From Poecilobothrus nobilitatus (lineage: Eukaryota > Arthropoda > Insecta > Diptera > Dolichopodidae): a DNA stretch of 64,000 nt. The number at the start of each line of letters is the position of its first letter. The stretch's first letter is position 1. The notes below the pieces were generated by a model that searched no databases, had not been told where the DNA came from, and saw only the letters and a program-made list of their open reading frames with translations. Shown here in pieces: positions 23,551-36,849 of this stretch. A program made the translations under genes and the position numbers. The stretch covers positions 172,296,200-172,360,199 of the forward strand of contig OX352774.1 in the NCBI GenBank assembly GCA_947095535.1, given 5' to 3'.

Positions 23551-24821
23551 TTATACCCATATCATAAGGATCGGGTACATTGAAAATGCTCCTGCGTTTG
23601 TAACACCTCGAAATAAAAAAGCTAGATATACCTTCAAAGGTATGGAACGGATCAGAATCAAATTCTGAGTCGATTTAGCTTTGTCCGTCCGTCTATCCAT
23701 CAGAAAGATAACTCAAAAACTAAGAAAGCAAGAGTATTGAAATTGACAGAAAATATTATTGGATCAATTTGTAGGTTCCCTATTTTTCTTTGGTTAAGAG
23801 CCGACAAAAACTTCGGGTAGCTCTCGAACAACTAACTTTTTGATCTCCACATTTTTAATATAAATTTTTCAAAATTTCTAATAGTTTGAAGTAGAGCCAA
23901 GAAATTTTGAGTGCTGATAGATATCATAAAAATATTAATTTTATGGAACATCTTTTTTCATTAGCCTTTCATTAACGAGTTGGCCGTTACGGAGCTACAA
24001 CCCCCGAAAGTTCAAAAAAGTTCCATATTTAAATTGTTAGCTATACGATAACTGCTTTTATTAGTTTTACAAATATATATATAATAAATATATACTTGTG
24101 ACATACGCTGTCTTAATTTACAGTTATGCGAAACTCAAATTTTGAAAAATTCTTGACTCCTTCTACCTTTCAAACCGTTTAAGTTAGAAACTTGAAATTT
24201 TGAGAGGAGTTAGATCTTTCAAAATAAGAATAAGTCATTTCAGAACATTTTTAGCACATTTCCAAAAAAAATTAAAAAAATATGCTTATTAATTTCACTC
24301 TGTCCGTCTGTCCGTCCGGCCGTCTGGGTGTTTACAAAATTTCTACATCGTTTGAAATAAAGCAATGAAATTTTAACTGCGGGTAGGTATCGCCGAAAAA
24401 CTAATTATGTAGAACGACTTTTTTCTGTAGCGCCACCCGTTAACGAGCTACAGCCCTTCAAAGTTCGAAAAAGCCCTATCATTGAATTTTTATAACACAG
24501 GTTTTATAAGGCGTATTTTCAATCTGATCAAATCAAACGATAAACGATAGCTGGTTTTATAAGCTTTATGAATATATATAAAATGAATATGTGGTTTTCC
24601 CATGCGGTATTTTAATGTACCGTTATGTGAAACTCAATTTATGTAAAAATTTGGACCCTTCTATCTTTCAAACGGTTTAACTTATAGAAGCCTGAAAGTT
24701 TTACAAGAGTTAGATCTTTGGAAATAAGCATGAGTCATTTCAGAAAATATTTTTGTGTCCACCCTCCGTTAAGGATCTGCAAGGGGTCAAAAACTGAAAA
24801 TTCTCTATTTTTAAGCACCTG
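23551..24821 (-). repeat. REP-B end joined to two REP-A-like blocks
   Basis: 23551-23720 is the REP-B terminal core in minus orientation (GTTTGTAACACCTCGAAATA, CTAGATATACCTTCAAAGGT, GAGTCGATTTAGC, GTCCGTCCGTC). It is followed by a REP-A-like block (23860-24240). A second REP-A-like block has its own GTCCGTCTGTCCGTCCGGCC (24303-24322) and runs until SINE-2 begins. The head of the second block starts with GCACATTTCC. Chimeric or nested, non-coding. Confidence 0.65.
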
Positions 24822-25029
24822 TAATACGAAACCATTGGCTAGTAAGGTCATTATAGGTCAAATAGTGTTATTGAATTATACACTAATATTATTTATTTTG
24901 TTTATATTATATATTTACTCATTATTTGGTAGCAAGGGGGATTTGTTTTCAATTAATATAACTCGATACCTGTGCTGGATTTGAATCAGTTAATAAGCAA
25001 CGTGCTTAAGCATTAGGCCACCGAGGCCC
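24822..25029 (-). mobile_element. SINE-2 copy, full head
   Basis: The minus strand starts GGGGCCTCGGTGGCCTAATGC (A-box region) and has a decayed B box (TTCAAATCCAGCAC). It then has the body ATCCCCCTTGCTACCAAATA and the distal segment ATGACCTTACTAGCCAATGG. It interrupts REP-A sequence at CACCTGTAA (compare uninterrupted CACCTGTAACTTAG elsewhere). Confidence 0.8.
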
Positions 25030-25659
25030 CTATTAAGTGCCATTCAACCAGCAATATAATATCTTTTAAATCACCAAATATTATATAGCCAACAAATTTA
25101 TAACATTTTAAAATAAAAATAAAATTAAAACATTTAGTACATTTTTTAGTACAACTTTTTTTTATTGTTTACTTCTTTTGATCCTCTATAAAATACAAAA
25201 AAAAACACACAATATTACATATTGCAATTTTAGTAAAAAAAAAAAATACAAAACATTTCAATTTTTATTCATTTAAGCGCACGTTTAATACTTTATTTTA
25301 GTGAGAAACACTACTAAAATGGTGATTATATAATAAAAACTTTAAAAAAAATTCATCACCTGAATACAAATTTTTAGATTACAAAAATACAATCAAATAA
25401 CCAAAAAAAAAAAAGTTATTAAACTTATGTTTTCTGTCAGAAAAAGCTGCACATTAAAAAAAAAACACAAAGAATGAAATAATCACAAATAATGAAATAA
25501 ATATCACGAAACGATAATAAAAGAAAATAATACATGAGTTTCAGTTTTTTATTATTTTTTTTTTTTTGTTTTTAATCGTTGCAAAGTAAAATTTAAAACT
25601 GCAAACAAAAGAAAAACCTATTTTAGTATATTGGTACACATAACTATTTTATATTATAA
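25030..25659. other. AT-rich intergenic sequence
   Basis: Poly-A-rich filler between two SINE-2 copies. No gene seen. Confidence 0.45.
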
Positions 25660-25667
25660 ATAAAAAT

Positions 25668-25954
25668 AAAATAAATTTATTTATTTATTTATATGAATAC
25701 TAAAAACCACATAGGATATTGCAATATTGCAAAACCATTGTCTACTAAGGCCATTAAAGTCGAAAATACTATTATTAAATTATACACCAATATTATTTTT
25801 TTTTTTTTTATATTATATATTTTATATTTACGCTATATTTGGTAGCAAGGGGGATTTGTTTTCAATTAATAAAACTTGCTACCTGTGCAGGATTTGAACC
25901 CGCACTCCCTTGGTCAATAAACCACTTGCTTGACCATTAGGCCACCGAGGTTCC
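25668..25954 (-). mobile_element. SINE-2 copy, best preserved
   Basis: The minus strand reads GGAACCTCGGTGGCCTAATG, GTCAAGCAAGTGGTTTATTG, and GGGTTCAAATCCTGC (B box). It then has the body CCCCCTTGCTACCAAATATA, the distal AATGGCCTTAGTAGACAATG and an (AAAT)n tail. Possible target-site duplication ATAAAAAT at 25660-25667 and 25955-25962. It is the reference copy for the family in this window. RNA polymerase III transcription from the internal A and B boxes is the expected mode. Confidence 0.85.
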
Positions 25955-26124
25955 ATAAAAATTATATTTTAATGCACACAGTAATTTAAATCGGCTTGTC
26001 AAAATAAAGCCCCATAATCCTGTATTACGTAGTTTAATTAATTAATTTGCATACATTCGAAAAATTTGCTCTTCAATTAATTACCATACCATTGCACATA
26101 ATGTAATTTCACAGTATGTATCTT

Positions 26125-26193
26125 CTTCTTCGTCCAATAACTGAATTAGGTATTGGACGGAGAAGACGATATCTAAATTAGGTATTGGACGAA
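26125..26193. repeat. hairpin plus overlapping direct repeat
   Basis: CTTCTTCGTCCAATA (26125-26139) and TATTGGACGGAGAAG (26151-26165) pair with one mismatch around an 11-base loop. AATTAGGTATTGGACG (26144-26159) recurs at 26177-26192, so a third arm could compete for the same partner. Confidence 0.8.
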
Positions 26194-27156
26194 GTATAAA
26201 ACACATAATGAAAACTTACAAAATAAAATTTGTTTTTTTTTTCGAATTTTCCCAATTGGATTAAAATTATTTTTTTAAGAAAATGTAAGAATTTGATTTT
26301 ATTATAAATATTCCATCAAAAATTAAATAAATCCAGAAGTTCCTCAGAACTCAGATTTAAAAAAAAAAAAAGTTTGCAGTCGAAAAAGTACGCAGTACGA
26401 AGTATTTGTATTTGAAGTATAAGAAGTTAATAAAGTAGAATATAAACCGGAAGGTTTGTAAAGATGTAAATTTAAAAAAATGTTAAGAATGATTGTTTAC
26501 TCATAGGTTATTTTCATCTATTTAGACAAAAGAAAATGAATTGCATTCAAACACAATATTTTTATTATAAGAAATGCTTATAACTTTAATATAAACATTT
26601 ATATAAAAATTTCCATTTTATATTATTATAGCCTTGTTGGGTTCCAAATTAATAATTCCAGTTAATATTATCTTTTCACCTTAATTATATTGTTTTAATC
26701 CATTGGGTTCAAATTAATCGTGAACAATAATTAATACTTTAATTAATAATAACGCTAATTAACACAATGTAATCAAACAATTCTTATACCTTAAATATAA
26801 CAAAATATATCTAAAAATTCAATTATAAAACAAAACCATATAACGTGAAATATCCAACAATTTTGAATGTGCCCTATAACGAAAGTATAAAATAACTAGC
26901 ATAACTACCTATTGTTGCATCTGTTTCTTCCAAGCATTTCGTTTTTTTTTAAATGAAAAAGAAATTTTATCAGATAAGATAAAAAAATCTTGAGAACTGT
27001 GGGTTCAATTGCTTTGAAAACGCTGAAACCGAATATTTCTTTACTTAGGTAAAAAATTAATACCTTTAGTTTAGTACAAATAAAAGAATATCCTAAACAA
27101 TAAATCTTGAAAAAGCGAAATCATCTATACTTTAATTGCGTAATTTTAGGACTATA

Positions 27157-27196
27157 TTTTAAGGTACCTGCACTCATCTTTCCAGGTACCTTAAAA
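27157..27196. repeat. perfect 14-bp inverted repeat
   Basis: TTTTAAGGTACCTG (27157-27170) and CAGGTACCTTAAAA (27183-27196) are exact complements around a 12-base loop. It is not followed by a poly-T run that would suggest a small-RNA gene. Confidence 0.85.
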
Positions 27197-28660
27197 AATG
27201 GTCTTCAAATAATTTGGAATTTTGCAAAAGAGCTTGCGCTAATACCACACTTGCGAATTTTCTTTTGCCTAAGAGGTTTGGCTTTTGAACTAAGAGGTTG
27301 TCCTATAAGTTAGCTGTCCTAGGTAGCTGGAAAGCTTCCAAAGCAACCCAATGAAACTATGTGGAACTTCTATGCACAAAAACCATATCCTTTTGAAACC
27401 AAACTTTACTATGGATCCTTTAATATAAATGTACAGCTTACCTTCGAATATGAGGATATTTAAAATAGGAGGAGATTTGAAAGCATACCCATTTTCTTAT
27501 TACACTTTCCTTTTGCTGCAGCAGGTATACATGGTACAGACAGGCTAATCAATCTGATATTTAAACAATTAGCACAAAATAAATAAAATCAAATAATTTC
27601 AATCTACAAAATTTTTAATCATTCAAATCTAAAAAGTAAAAAAGTATTTGCCTTGTTCCTTTTTAATTAAAAAAGTTCAGTAATCCGTCAATTAGATTAT
27701 CTTATATTAAAAAAAAAAAATATTTAAGATCATTTTCTATTTTAGCGGTTTTACCACAAAAGATTTAAAAGATTTGAAATAATTGAAAATAAAAATGGAT
27801 TAAAAAAAAAAAAAATATTCTGAAAATTTTGAAATATTTTGTAAAAAAGACTATAATTGTTACCCATTTATTATTATGAAATTTTGAAAAAAGGATTGTC
27901 TAAGGATTCTTAAAACTATGGTTGATGGTTAAAAGAAAATATGGTTGATGGTTGATGGTGACTTTAATAAGTTTTTTTTTTGTTTAACTGTAATTGATCA
28001 GGAATTCAAATTCAAAGAATTATTATCTTCTTTTTTTTTATCTTGTATCCAAATTTATAAAATAATTGAAACTGATTAAATTCATTATATGCAAGATTAG
28101 AACTTATAAATAACCCTTAAGTTCTCTTAAAGCAGAAAGTAAAATAATCAATTTTAAAATAGTTAAGTTTTGTCTAAAGTTTTAAAATATAATTTAATAA
28201 ATTCAAATACAAATATTTATTATTAGAAAACAGATGAACAGTAATGTATATGTTTTTTTATTCAATTAAAAGTTTTACAGTCCCCAAGGAGCAAAAAATA
28301 ACTTTTAAAAAGAAAAACTCTAAGCACAAAAATTAAAAAAAATTCAAAGAAATGCCAAAAATAAATATATTATATATACTTATGTAGGTTTCTGAAATGG
28401 AAATGTAATTAAAAATAAAAATAGAAAATTAATGTATAGAAATACACACCTTTTCCCTGTTACAATAAAAAAAGAAACGAAAAAATAGGCATGAAAATAA
28501 GCAAAAATAGAGGAAAAATTATATTGAGGAAAAATAATATTAAATGCTTTTTTTGAAAAACTAAAATCACTTAAATTATTCAAAACGAACTTAAATTATT
28601 TTATCTCTATAATATTCATTCAATTGTTTTAAATATTATTATGTAAAGACAATATATTTA

Positions 28661-28849
28661 TATAAGAGCGTATAAAATACGCTGTAAACACCGAGGGAGT
28701 GAGAGTTCGAACACACATGTATCTCTTACGACCTCCTAGTACCTCTTACGACCCCCATTCCCCCTTGCGACATTTACAGCCACGCCTGAACAGGAAAGGC
28801 TGTGTAATTTCCCTGTCCACATTTATGTGGCAGAGAAATGCATTAAAAA
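28661..28849 (+). mobile_element. SINE-1 copy, 5' truncated, with target duplication
   Basis: Starts inside the tRNA-like head (TATAAGAGCGTATAAAATACG) and contains a decayed B box (AGTTCGAACAC) and a small internal duplication (ACCTCTTACGACC). It ends CCACATTTATGTGGCAGAGA, AATGCATTAAAAA. Flanked by a perfect 10-bp target duplication AATATATTTA (28651-28660 and 28850-28859). Confidence 0.88.
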
Positions 28850-28859
28850 AATATATTTA

Positions 28860-30634
28860 ATTCATTACAATGAAGTAAAATTTTTATATTTATCATGTAT
28901 TATTCAATTTTAGATAAACACGAGAACGAATAAATGAAGGGAAAAGAATTGAAGTAAAATATTGGATTTTCTCAAAAGATTTACCTTTTTAATTTACTCG
29001 GTTTTAATTTTGACCCGCAGATAAATTGTGTTAAGAAATAAATTTTCACTCAAAACAAAATATGTATTGATAATAAATAAACTTTTAATGTAAATAAATA
29101 ACTAATAATTCGAAGTTAAATAAATAATAAATAAAAAAAAAAATAATAAAGAAATAAAACTAATAAATAAATCTTTTATTTTTTTGCTGAGAAAACACAT
29201 TTTTCTTTTAAGTTCTGAACTTTTTTAATCCACTACTTTGTATTGTAATTAAGAATTAAATTTAATTAAGGCACAAAACAAAAAATCTCCTAAAAGTAGT
29301 CAAAAGATTTTTACATCACAAATTGAAGGGTTTTTTGTTTTTTTTTACTTCGTATTGTTATTTTCGATTTTTTTTTTTATTTATTTTGTTTTTTTTTTTT
29401 TTTTGGGAATACTTAAAAAGTGAAAATCAATCGAAATCAATCAATAGTAAATACTTTGTTTTTTTTTTTCATAAATAAAAAACGTATAAAACTAATAAAA
29501 GTTAAAGAAAGTAAAGACATGACAGTGACGTTATTGTTTTCATTTATGGGATTTTTCCGTTATTCGTATGTTTTTCATAAATATACATGTATACATATTT
29601 CAATATAATTATATATAATATAATGTTTTTGTTTCCATTCAATTAACTTTTTATGTCGTTGAATAGTAAAAATGTTGTCATTGTGTTGGATACGTGGCGA
29701 GGTTATAGACTGACAGTACACCCTCAAACATTCTAGAAGGTGTTATTTTCTATTTCTTATTTTTTATTTATTTTTTTTTTTTTTTTGTTTTCTTACTTTT
29801 ACTAAGAAAAATTTTTATTTATTAAAAGGGAGTTTTAACACGATAATTTGTAATAAAAGAATGGGAAAAAAAGAAGGTAGTAAATAAAATCAAAGGTTTT
29901 TAAAGGCACATATTATTTTCAAAAATAAAATTAATGGGACTGACTTTTGCACAAAATTTTTGTAGATTTTCTTAGAATTTTTTCTGTGAAAAAAATTAAG
30001 AGATTTCATATTGAAAAATATCCAATAAAGCTTTAAAAATAAACATTTGAATTTATCTAAAATTTATTTTCTAAACATTCTGTTCAATGGAAGGACAGAC
30101 GAACGGTCAGGAAATAATAAAACTAATTTTTAGAATTTTCTTTGAAAAATGTGTTAAAAAGCAACGTATTATTAATATGCTTATTTTTTTTTTTTTTTTT
30201 ATTCTTTTGTATGCGTAATAAAAATTAAATTAAAAGATAATTTTAGTTCCACACTATTTTTGTGGAATTTCAAATAATTATTGAACAAAAATTTCGGTTT
30301 TAAATTGACTGAAGATTTCGGCGACAATATTTTATTTGCAAAGTTTTACCTTGAACTCTAAAATTCCAAATTTCATTATAATAACCAATTTGGATGTAAA
30401 TATAAAACCAAAACAAGGCATAGTATGGAAAACTAAAAGTTGGCACGTAATTTTTCAAAATAGAATAAAAAACATTTTAGAATACAATAATCCTATACTT
30501 GTTAATACTCTAAACCTATTTTCGAATTATAAATATGTTCGCTTCAAAATAATTTTTATTAGAATTTTTTTGTCAAAAAAAGAATTGTCAGAAAACCAAG
30601 AGACACTTTCTTTAGTTAATTACTAAGAAAGGAT
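28860..30634. other. AT-rich intergenic sequence
   Basis: Poly-A/T runs throughout. A short less biased island lies at about 29685-29745 (TGGATACGTGGCGAGGTTAT). A 96-codon open frame at 30336-30626 has no recognisable domain and is probably chance. No repeat family seen. Confidence 0.4.
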
Positions 30635-30993
30635 GATAACAGAAATAAAAATATAATATTGGGATTTAATTTGTATGTCCTGCTTACGACAAATTTGTAG
30701 AGATGTTCATGTAAAAGGTGTCAAAATATAGTGAATTTTCAATTTTTGACCCCTAATAGATTTTAAATAAGGGGTAATAAAAAAAATCTGATGTAATTGT
30801 ACTGATTCTCAAAAATCTTTCCACTCTCAAAATTTCCAAGTTCTAATCAAAAATGTTACGAAGATACAGAAAAAAGAAAAACCATGTTAAACGTTGAAGA
30901 AGTTCTGTAAACCTCGGACGCGCAAACAAACAGAGTAAAACTAATAAGCAAATTTTAGGTTTTTTTTTTTTTTTTGAAAAATGTGCTAAAAAC
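30635..30993 (+). repeat. REP-A fragment, 5' truncated
   Basis: Contains ATAATATTGGGATTTAATTT, then CAAAATATAGTGAATTTTCA, TTTTTGACCCCTAATAG and TTACGAAGATACAG. It then reads GGACGCGCAAACAAACAGAG (decayed microsatellite), AACTAATAAGCA and the closing GAAAAATGTGCTAAAAA. Confidence 0.6.
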
Positions 30994-32810
30994 GGATTCG
31001 AATAAAATTTTAAGAATTCAACCCTATAAAATATAGTCAGTAATCGATAGTTATATAAGACCTTCGAATATTTCTGAAATTCAAACAAAATTTTGAAATA
31101 TAATTGACCATAAAATCAATAAAGATCATTACGATTAAAGGTACGTACTACATAAAAATTACAATTGCTGAAAATTAGTGAACATTTTTGTTTTTTTATT
31201 TAAAGTTGAGGGGACAATTGGGAGAAAGAACAAAAATATATGTATTTTATTTTTTCTGTTTTACTTTGATTTTCATTTTCTTTTTAACAGGCTACATTTG
31301 AATATAGTAAACCTTAATTATTGTTAGTTTTCACAATTTGTTTTTTTTTTTATATTATTTCAAAAGACTTGCAATACTATTTATAATGGATTATATATGT
31401 GTATATACCGAATTATATATAGAATAATATTGTCTATATTTTTCATTCTATTTTTATGTAATTATTGACATTCGGAATAGAAATCACTTAAGAATATTTG
31501 ATTTCTTCGAGTAATCGATTACTATAAAATACGTCTAAGCACTTTAAGGATTAAAAAAAAACACAAATAAAAATAAAAATATCAATTTACTGCAAAAATG
31601 AAAAATAGAAAAAAAACACAAACTACAAAATATCTTTTAAATATCAAGTGGTTACAATGATTATTTTACAGAATGTAATTTTTAAAAGTTTTCAATAGAA
31701 AAACTAATACTTTTAAATCATTTAAAGATTCTTTAGATTCTAGATTTTGTGAGTAGCAAAACTAAAAACATTTTACAAAATATTTGAAGTTTTGGTGGAA
31801 TTTTTAAATTAACAGTAGTACTGCGTTTTAAATTGTTGTGATTGAAATAAAAAATTTTTAAACTCCTTTATTAAGGGTTGAAATTTAGAAGTTGAGAGGT
31901 TGAGTTTGTTAAATTGAGAAGGGTAAAATCTTGAAAAATAAACATAAGCTCCTTCAAAATGCTGTTTAATATTCTATATTATACTTATAACAGACGAAAA
32001 AGTTAAAATTTCATAATTTTACATTGTGATAACGGGTTTTCTTAATTATGCAGAATTTCCTTGAACCTGAAAAAAATTTCTCTTAACTTTCTACCATTTC
32101 TTTTTTTAAAAATCCTTAAAAAAAAAATGGAAATTTTTTGTTATTTCCTTTTTAAAAATGTGCACCTTTAAAAACCATTGATTTTACATACTACCTCATA
32201 CTTTATTATTACTTTGTATTTTACTTTTCTTCATAAGTTTTTCTTTTTTATCTCTTTTCACGCTATTATTTTACGAAAAAGGAGCAATGAATTTTCAAAA
32301 GTGAATAGATAGCAAATTGATATAATGTTTAAAAAAAAAAATGATTTTCAAAAGTAGGTAATACTACAATTTTTCCATACTACAGGTTATTGAATTGCGG
32401 ATGTTAAAAAATGGAATTTTTTATACTTATTGCAATTACTTGAAATTGTAGTGTAATTTTAGAAAAGTAAGGTCAAATGTAGGTAATATAATTCTAAAAA
32501 TAGGCCAAAAATATGAATTTGTTTTAGTATATTAAAAAAAAAAAACCAACCAATACGATAATTTAAATTTAAAATTTTTTAAATTTTTTCTTTTGTGATA
32601 TTGTGCATAAGATTTGACGAAAGTCTTAGAGGTAAATGTTATGATGTCTTATGAGATAAAGTTAGCTGTTAGATAAATGTTTTAATTAATTATATATAAA
32701 GTATTTTCTAAAAATAATTAATACTAGTGTCTATAAGAGCAGAAAAATTAATAATTTATAATAGTGAAAAAAATTACTAAGAAATTGCATTAAGAAACCA
32801 AATACTAAAT
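30994..32810. other. AT-rich sequence with a decayed REP-A tail
   Basis: No gene seen. Around 32030-32200 the block GTGATAACGGGTTTTC, then AAATGTGCACCTTTAAAAAC, CATTGATTTTACATACTACC reads as the far end of a minus-orientation REP-A copy. Confidence 0.4.
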
Positions 32811-33242
32811 AGGAAAAGGAGCCTCGGGGATAAGGATGACCTAGTGGGTAAGAGCGTATCAAATACATTCTAAAAAAACAGAGGGAGTGTGGGTTCGAAT
32901 CCGACACATGTCGTAAAAATAATTCCCCCTTACGACATTAACAGCCATACGCCTGAAAAGGAAAGACTGTATAATTTCCTTGTCACATTTATGCACTACT
33001 AGCAGAGTACCCGGCGTTGCCCGGAGTATTTGATCGGCTTGATGAAATAAAAATTATTAACTTTTGCTTTTGAGTTAATATAATTTAATTAATATAGTTC
33101 ACGTATTACTATGCATTTTCAGATATTGGTAGTTAATATTCTATTTTTTATTACATTTAGTTAAATTGAATAAACAGAGCGAAAATTTAGAGATAATTTG
33201 TCTACAAAAAATCTTTAAAGGAATCAATAATCTATTGAATAC

Positions 33243-33285
33243 ACACCGACAGCACCGACAGCTGTATTGAATACAGCACCGACAG
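33243..33285 (+). repeat. templated-repeat deletion junction in unit 1
   Basis: Unit 1 lacks about 0.5 kb present in unit 2 (35350-35830). At the junction CACCGACAG occurs three times (33244-33252, 33253-33261 and 33277-33285) and TATTGAATACA twice (33233-33243 and 33265-33275). Unit 2 has each flank only once. Confidence 0.8.
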
Positions 33286-36200
33286 CTCTTCAAATTTTGA
33301 AAGAACTTCTTTTTAAATGAGTACATTTCAGGTTCTGTTTAACATATTTTCAATATAAAAAATACATGATTGTTTTTTACCTTTATAAATCAACCAGAAT
33401 TTTTTTACGTTTAGTTTTTCTAATTATGTTTCCAAATTGATTGGCTAAAAATATGTGTAAAAATTGTATATGGATAAGAATGTAAGGTTTTCTGTTCTTT
33501 AAATATGTATGTACTCATTTTTGATTAAATGATGTACAGAAATGTGGATATGTTTTCTAATTTAATTGATAAAGTTTATAGTATTTTTAAATATAGGGAT
33601 ATTATACATACTATATGCACATATTTCAATATTTTATGGGAAACATGTTATAAACATGCATCTTATATAGGTAGATCACATGTAAAGACCACATATAAGT
33701 AATGCATTTCTGAATGATGGCATGATGATTGTCTAATGTAGGAGATTGTTTCTGTTTTTTAACAACGGCCGAAAATTTTATGTTGTTAAGACTTAAACAC
33801 AGTATTCTTAAGATACTTAATAAGGTTAGTTTAATTACTGTTCTATATTAGAAATTTGCCTTGAAAGGTTTTTATGGAATATTAGAAACATATAGATAAA
33901 AGTAAAGAGTGTTGGAAATATCTTTTTAATAATAATAACAATACACAAAATTAGGCAAAATATTATTAATAAGTGCTCGTGCGGAAATGGATTAATAAAC
34001 GTTAACAAACATTTTGTCACAGGCTTAATTTAGAACCATAAATTCATCCTGCCAAATTAGACAGAAATTGGAAACAAAAATTTACAGTCTATCGTGTCGA
34101 AATGTGTTAATGTATCACAACAAAATTTATTGAATGAGTTTGTGTGCCAAAGTGCAATACTTGTGCAAATTTTCAATTGGTCAAATCGTTTAAGCACAAC
34201 AACAAAGAATGAGAGTTTCATGGCCTGAAATCTGATGGGGTAATGTATCGTAACCAAATCAACTCAGAAAGCTTTTGTTATAAAGACCTACACTTTTGTA
34301 AATTTTCAACTCAATTGGTAAAACCGTTCAAGTGCGACAGCAAAGAAATTAAAAAATGTTATTGAGTCCTGGTGCCGAAACGGGTTAATGGCCAAATAAC
34401 CAAATCAACTCAGTGAGCTCCTTTGGTAAAGAGCTACACTTTTGTAAATTTTCAATTCAATTGGCAAAACCGTTTAAGCGCGACAACAAAGAAATTGAAA
34501 AACTTCCTGGTGCCGAAACGGCTGGTGTCGATTGTAACCAAATCGACTCAGTGAGCTCCTGTGGTAAAGAGCTACACTATTGTAAATTTTCAACTCAATT
34601 GGTCAAACCGTTTAAGCAGGACAACAGAATATTTAATGAACTTCGTTCGGCTCTCCTGCCCAAACGGGTTAACGGAACTTCATAAAAATTTATCACAGAC
34701 TTTTTTTCGAACCATAAAACCACCATACAAAATTGGACATAAATCGGAAACAAAAATTTTTTTGAAAGCCCGCCGGGCCGAATCCGGGTAACATATTGAA
34801 TCCAATTTTCTTCGGTACCCGTCCAATGATAAGAAGAATATTTGTCCAAATTTTCAACTCAATCGATCGAACCGTTTAGGCAGGACAACGAAAAAACTAA
34901 ACGGCTTTAAATGGCTCTCGGGCCGCAATGGGTTAATGAACCGAAACGCGATATAGCCTATAACACTTTCCGGGGTCGTAGGAACGTTCCTGCAAAATTT
35001 GGTTGCAATCGGATTGGTGGTTTTTACGTGAAAAGGACACAAACAAACAAACAAACAAACAAACAAATAAACAAACAAACAGAATTTCTTCCTTATTTAT
35101 TAGACTAGTAGAACACCCGGCGTTGCCCGGAGTATTTTATTGCCTTTGTGAAATAAAAATTATTAGCTTTTGTTTCTGCGTTAATATAATTTAATTAATA
35201 TAGTTAACTTATTACTATGCATTTACAGATGCTGGTAGTTTATATTCTATTTTTTATTAGATTTAGTTAAATTGAATAAACAGAGCCAAGAATTAGAGAC
35301 AATTCTTCTACAAAAATTTTTTAAAGGAATCAGTAATCTATTGAGTACACAATTACGGCGAAGTGAATTTCCACAATATATTCTTTAATATCGAGACATA
35401 AAATCGCATTTCAATTATGACCATAATGTAGTACATTTTTTTTCGTAAGTAATGTCACTTCATGTTTTTGTGAATTATCCTTTTCAGCATATTTTGAAAA
35501 ATTTGCTATTAGGTTCGCTCTGTCCCTCCGTCTGTTTTCAAAACTTATATATTCGTTAATATTCGTTAATACCGAAACATAAAATCGTATTTAAATTATA
35601 AAAGACCATAATGTAATCAATTTTTTCTTGTAAGTAATGTCACTTCATGTTTTGGTGAATTAACCTTTTAAGCACATTTTGAAAAATTTGTTATTAAGTT
35701 CGCTCTGTCCCTCCGTCTGTTAAAACTTATATACTGTTTAATAAAGAGCAATGAAATATGAACTATGCATAGGTCTCTTAAAAGAGTAATGTTGTAGAAC
35801 AACTTCTTTATGTACCCTCACCGTTAGAGATCCTACAGCACCGACAGCTCTTCAAATTTTGAAAAAACTTCTTTTTAAATGAGTACATTTCAGGTTCTGT
35901 TTAACATATTTTCAATATAAAAAATACATGATTGTTTTTTACCTTTATAAATCAACCAGAATTTTTTTTTCGTTTAGTTTTTCAAATTATGTTTCCAAAT
36001 TGATTGGCTAAAAATATGTGTAAAAATTGTATATGGATAAGAATGTAAGGTTTTCTGTTCTTTAAATATGTATGTACTCATTTTTGATTAAACGATGTAC
36101 AGAAATGTGAATATGTTTTCTAATTTTTATTGATTAAGTTTATAGTATTTTTAAATATACGGATATTATACATACTATATGTACATATTTCAATGATATT

Positions 36201-36849
36201 TTATGGGAAACATATTATACACATGCATCTTATATAGGTAGACCACATGTAAAGACCACATTTAAGTAACGCATTTCTGAATGATGACATGATGATTGTC
36301 TAATGTAGGAGATTGTTTCTGTTTTTTAACAACGGCCGAAAATGTTATATTGTTAAGACTTAAAAACAGTATTCTTAAGATACTTAATAAGGTTACTTTA
36401 ATTACTGTTCTATATTAGAAATTTGCATTAAAAGGTTTTTATGGAATATTAGAAACAGTATAGATAAAAGTAAAGAGTGTTGGAAATATCTTTTTAATAA
36501 TAATAACACTACACAAAATTAGGCACAATATTATTAATAAGTGCTCGTGCGGAAATGGATTAACAAACGTTAACAAACATTTTGTCACGGGCTTTATTTA
36601 GAACCATAAATTCATCCTGCCAAATTGGACAGAAATTAGAAGCAAATTTTTTTTTGACAATTTATCGTGTCGAAATGTGTTAATGTATCACAACAAAATT
36701 TATTGAATGAGTTTGTCTGCCAAAGTGCAATACTTGTACAAATTTTCAATTGGTCAAATCGCTTAAGCACAACAACAAAAAATGAAAATTTCATGGCCTG
36801 AAGCCTGATGGGTTAATGTATCGTAACCAAATCAACTCAGAAAGCTTTT

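Larger units (their letters stand above)
25963..28650. other. AT-rich sequence with two hairpins
   Basis: No gene recognised. A 207-bp open frame at 27107-27313 contains the inverted repeat 27157-27196 and resembles nothing I know. Positions 27130-27560 are less A/T-biased than the surroundings. A TGGTTGATGGT duplication sits at about 27920-27958. Confidence 0.4.

Noticed and set aside
30336..30626. 96-codon plus-strand frame
   Set aside because: Lys/Asn/Ile-rich with no motif, no splice or promoter context, and no similarity I can name. It is consistent with chance in this composition.
34413..35194. Several short frames on both strands in dimer unit 1 (and 36995-37811 in unit 2)
   Set aside because: They follow the 145-bp tandem repeat and the (ACAA)n tract, and opposite strands are open simultaneously. 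There is no conserved protein.
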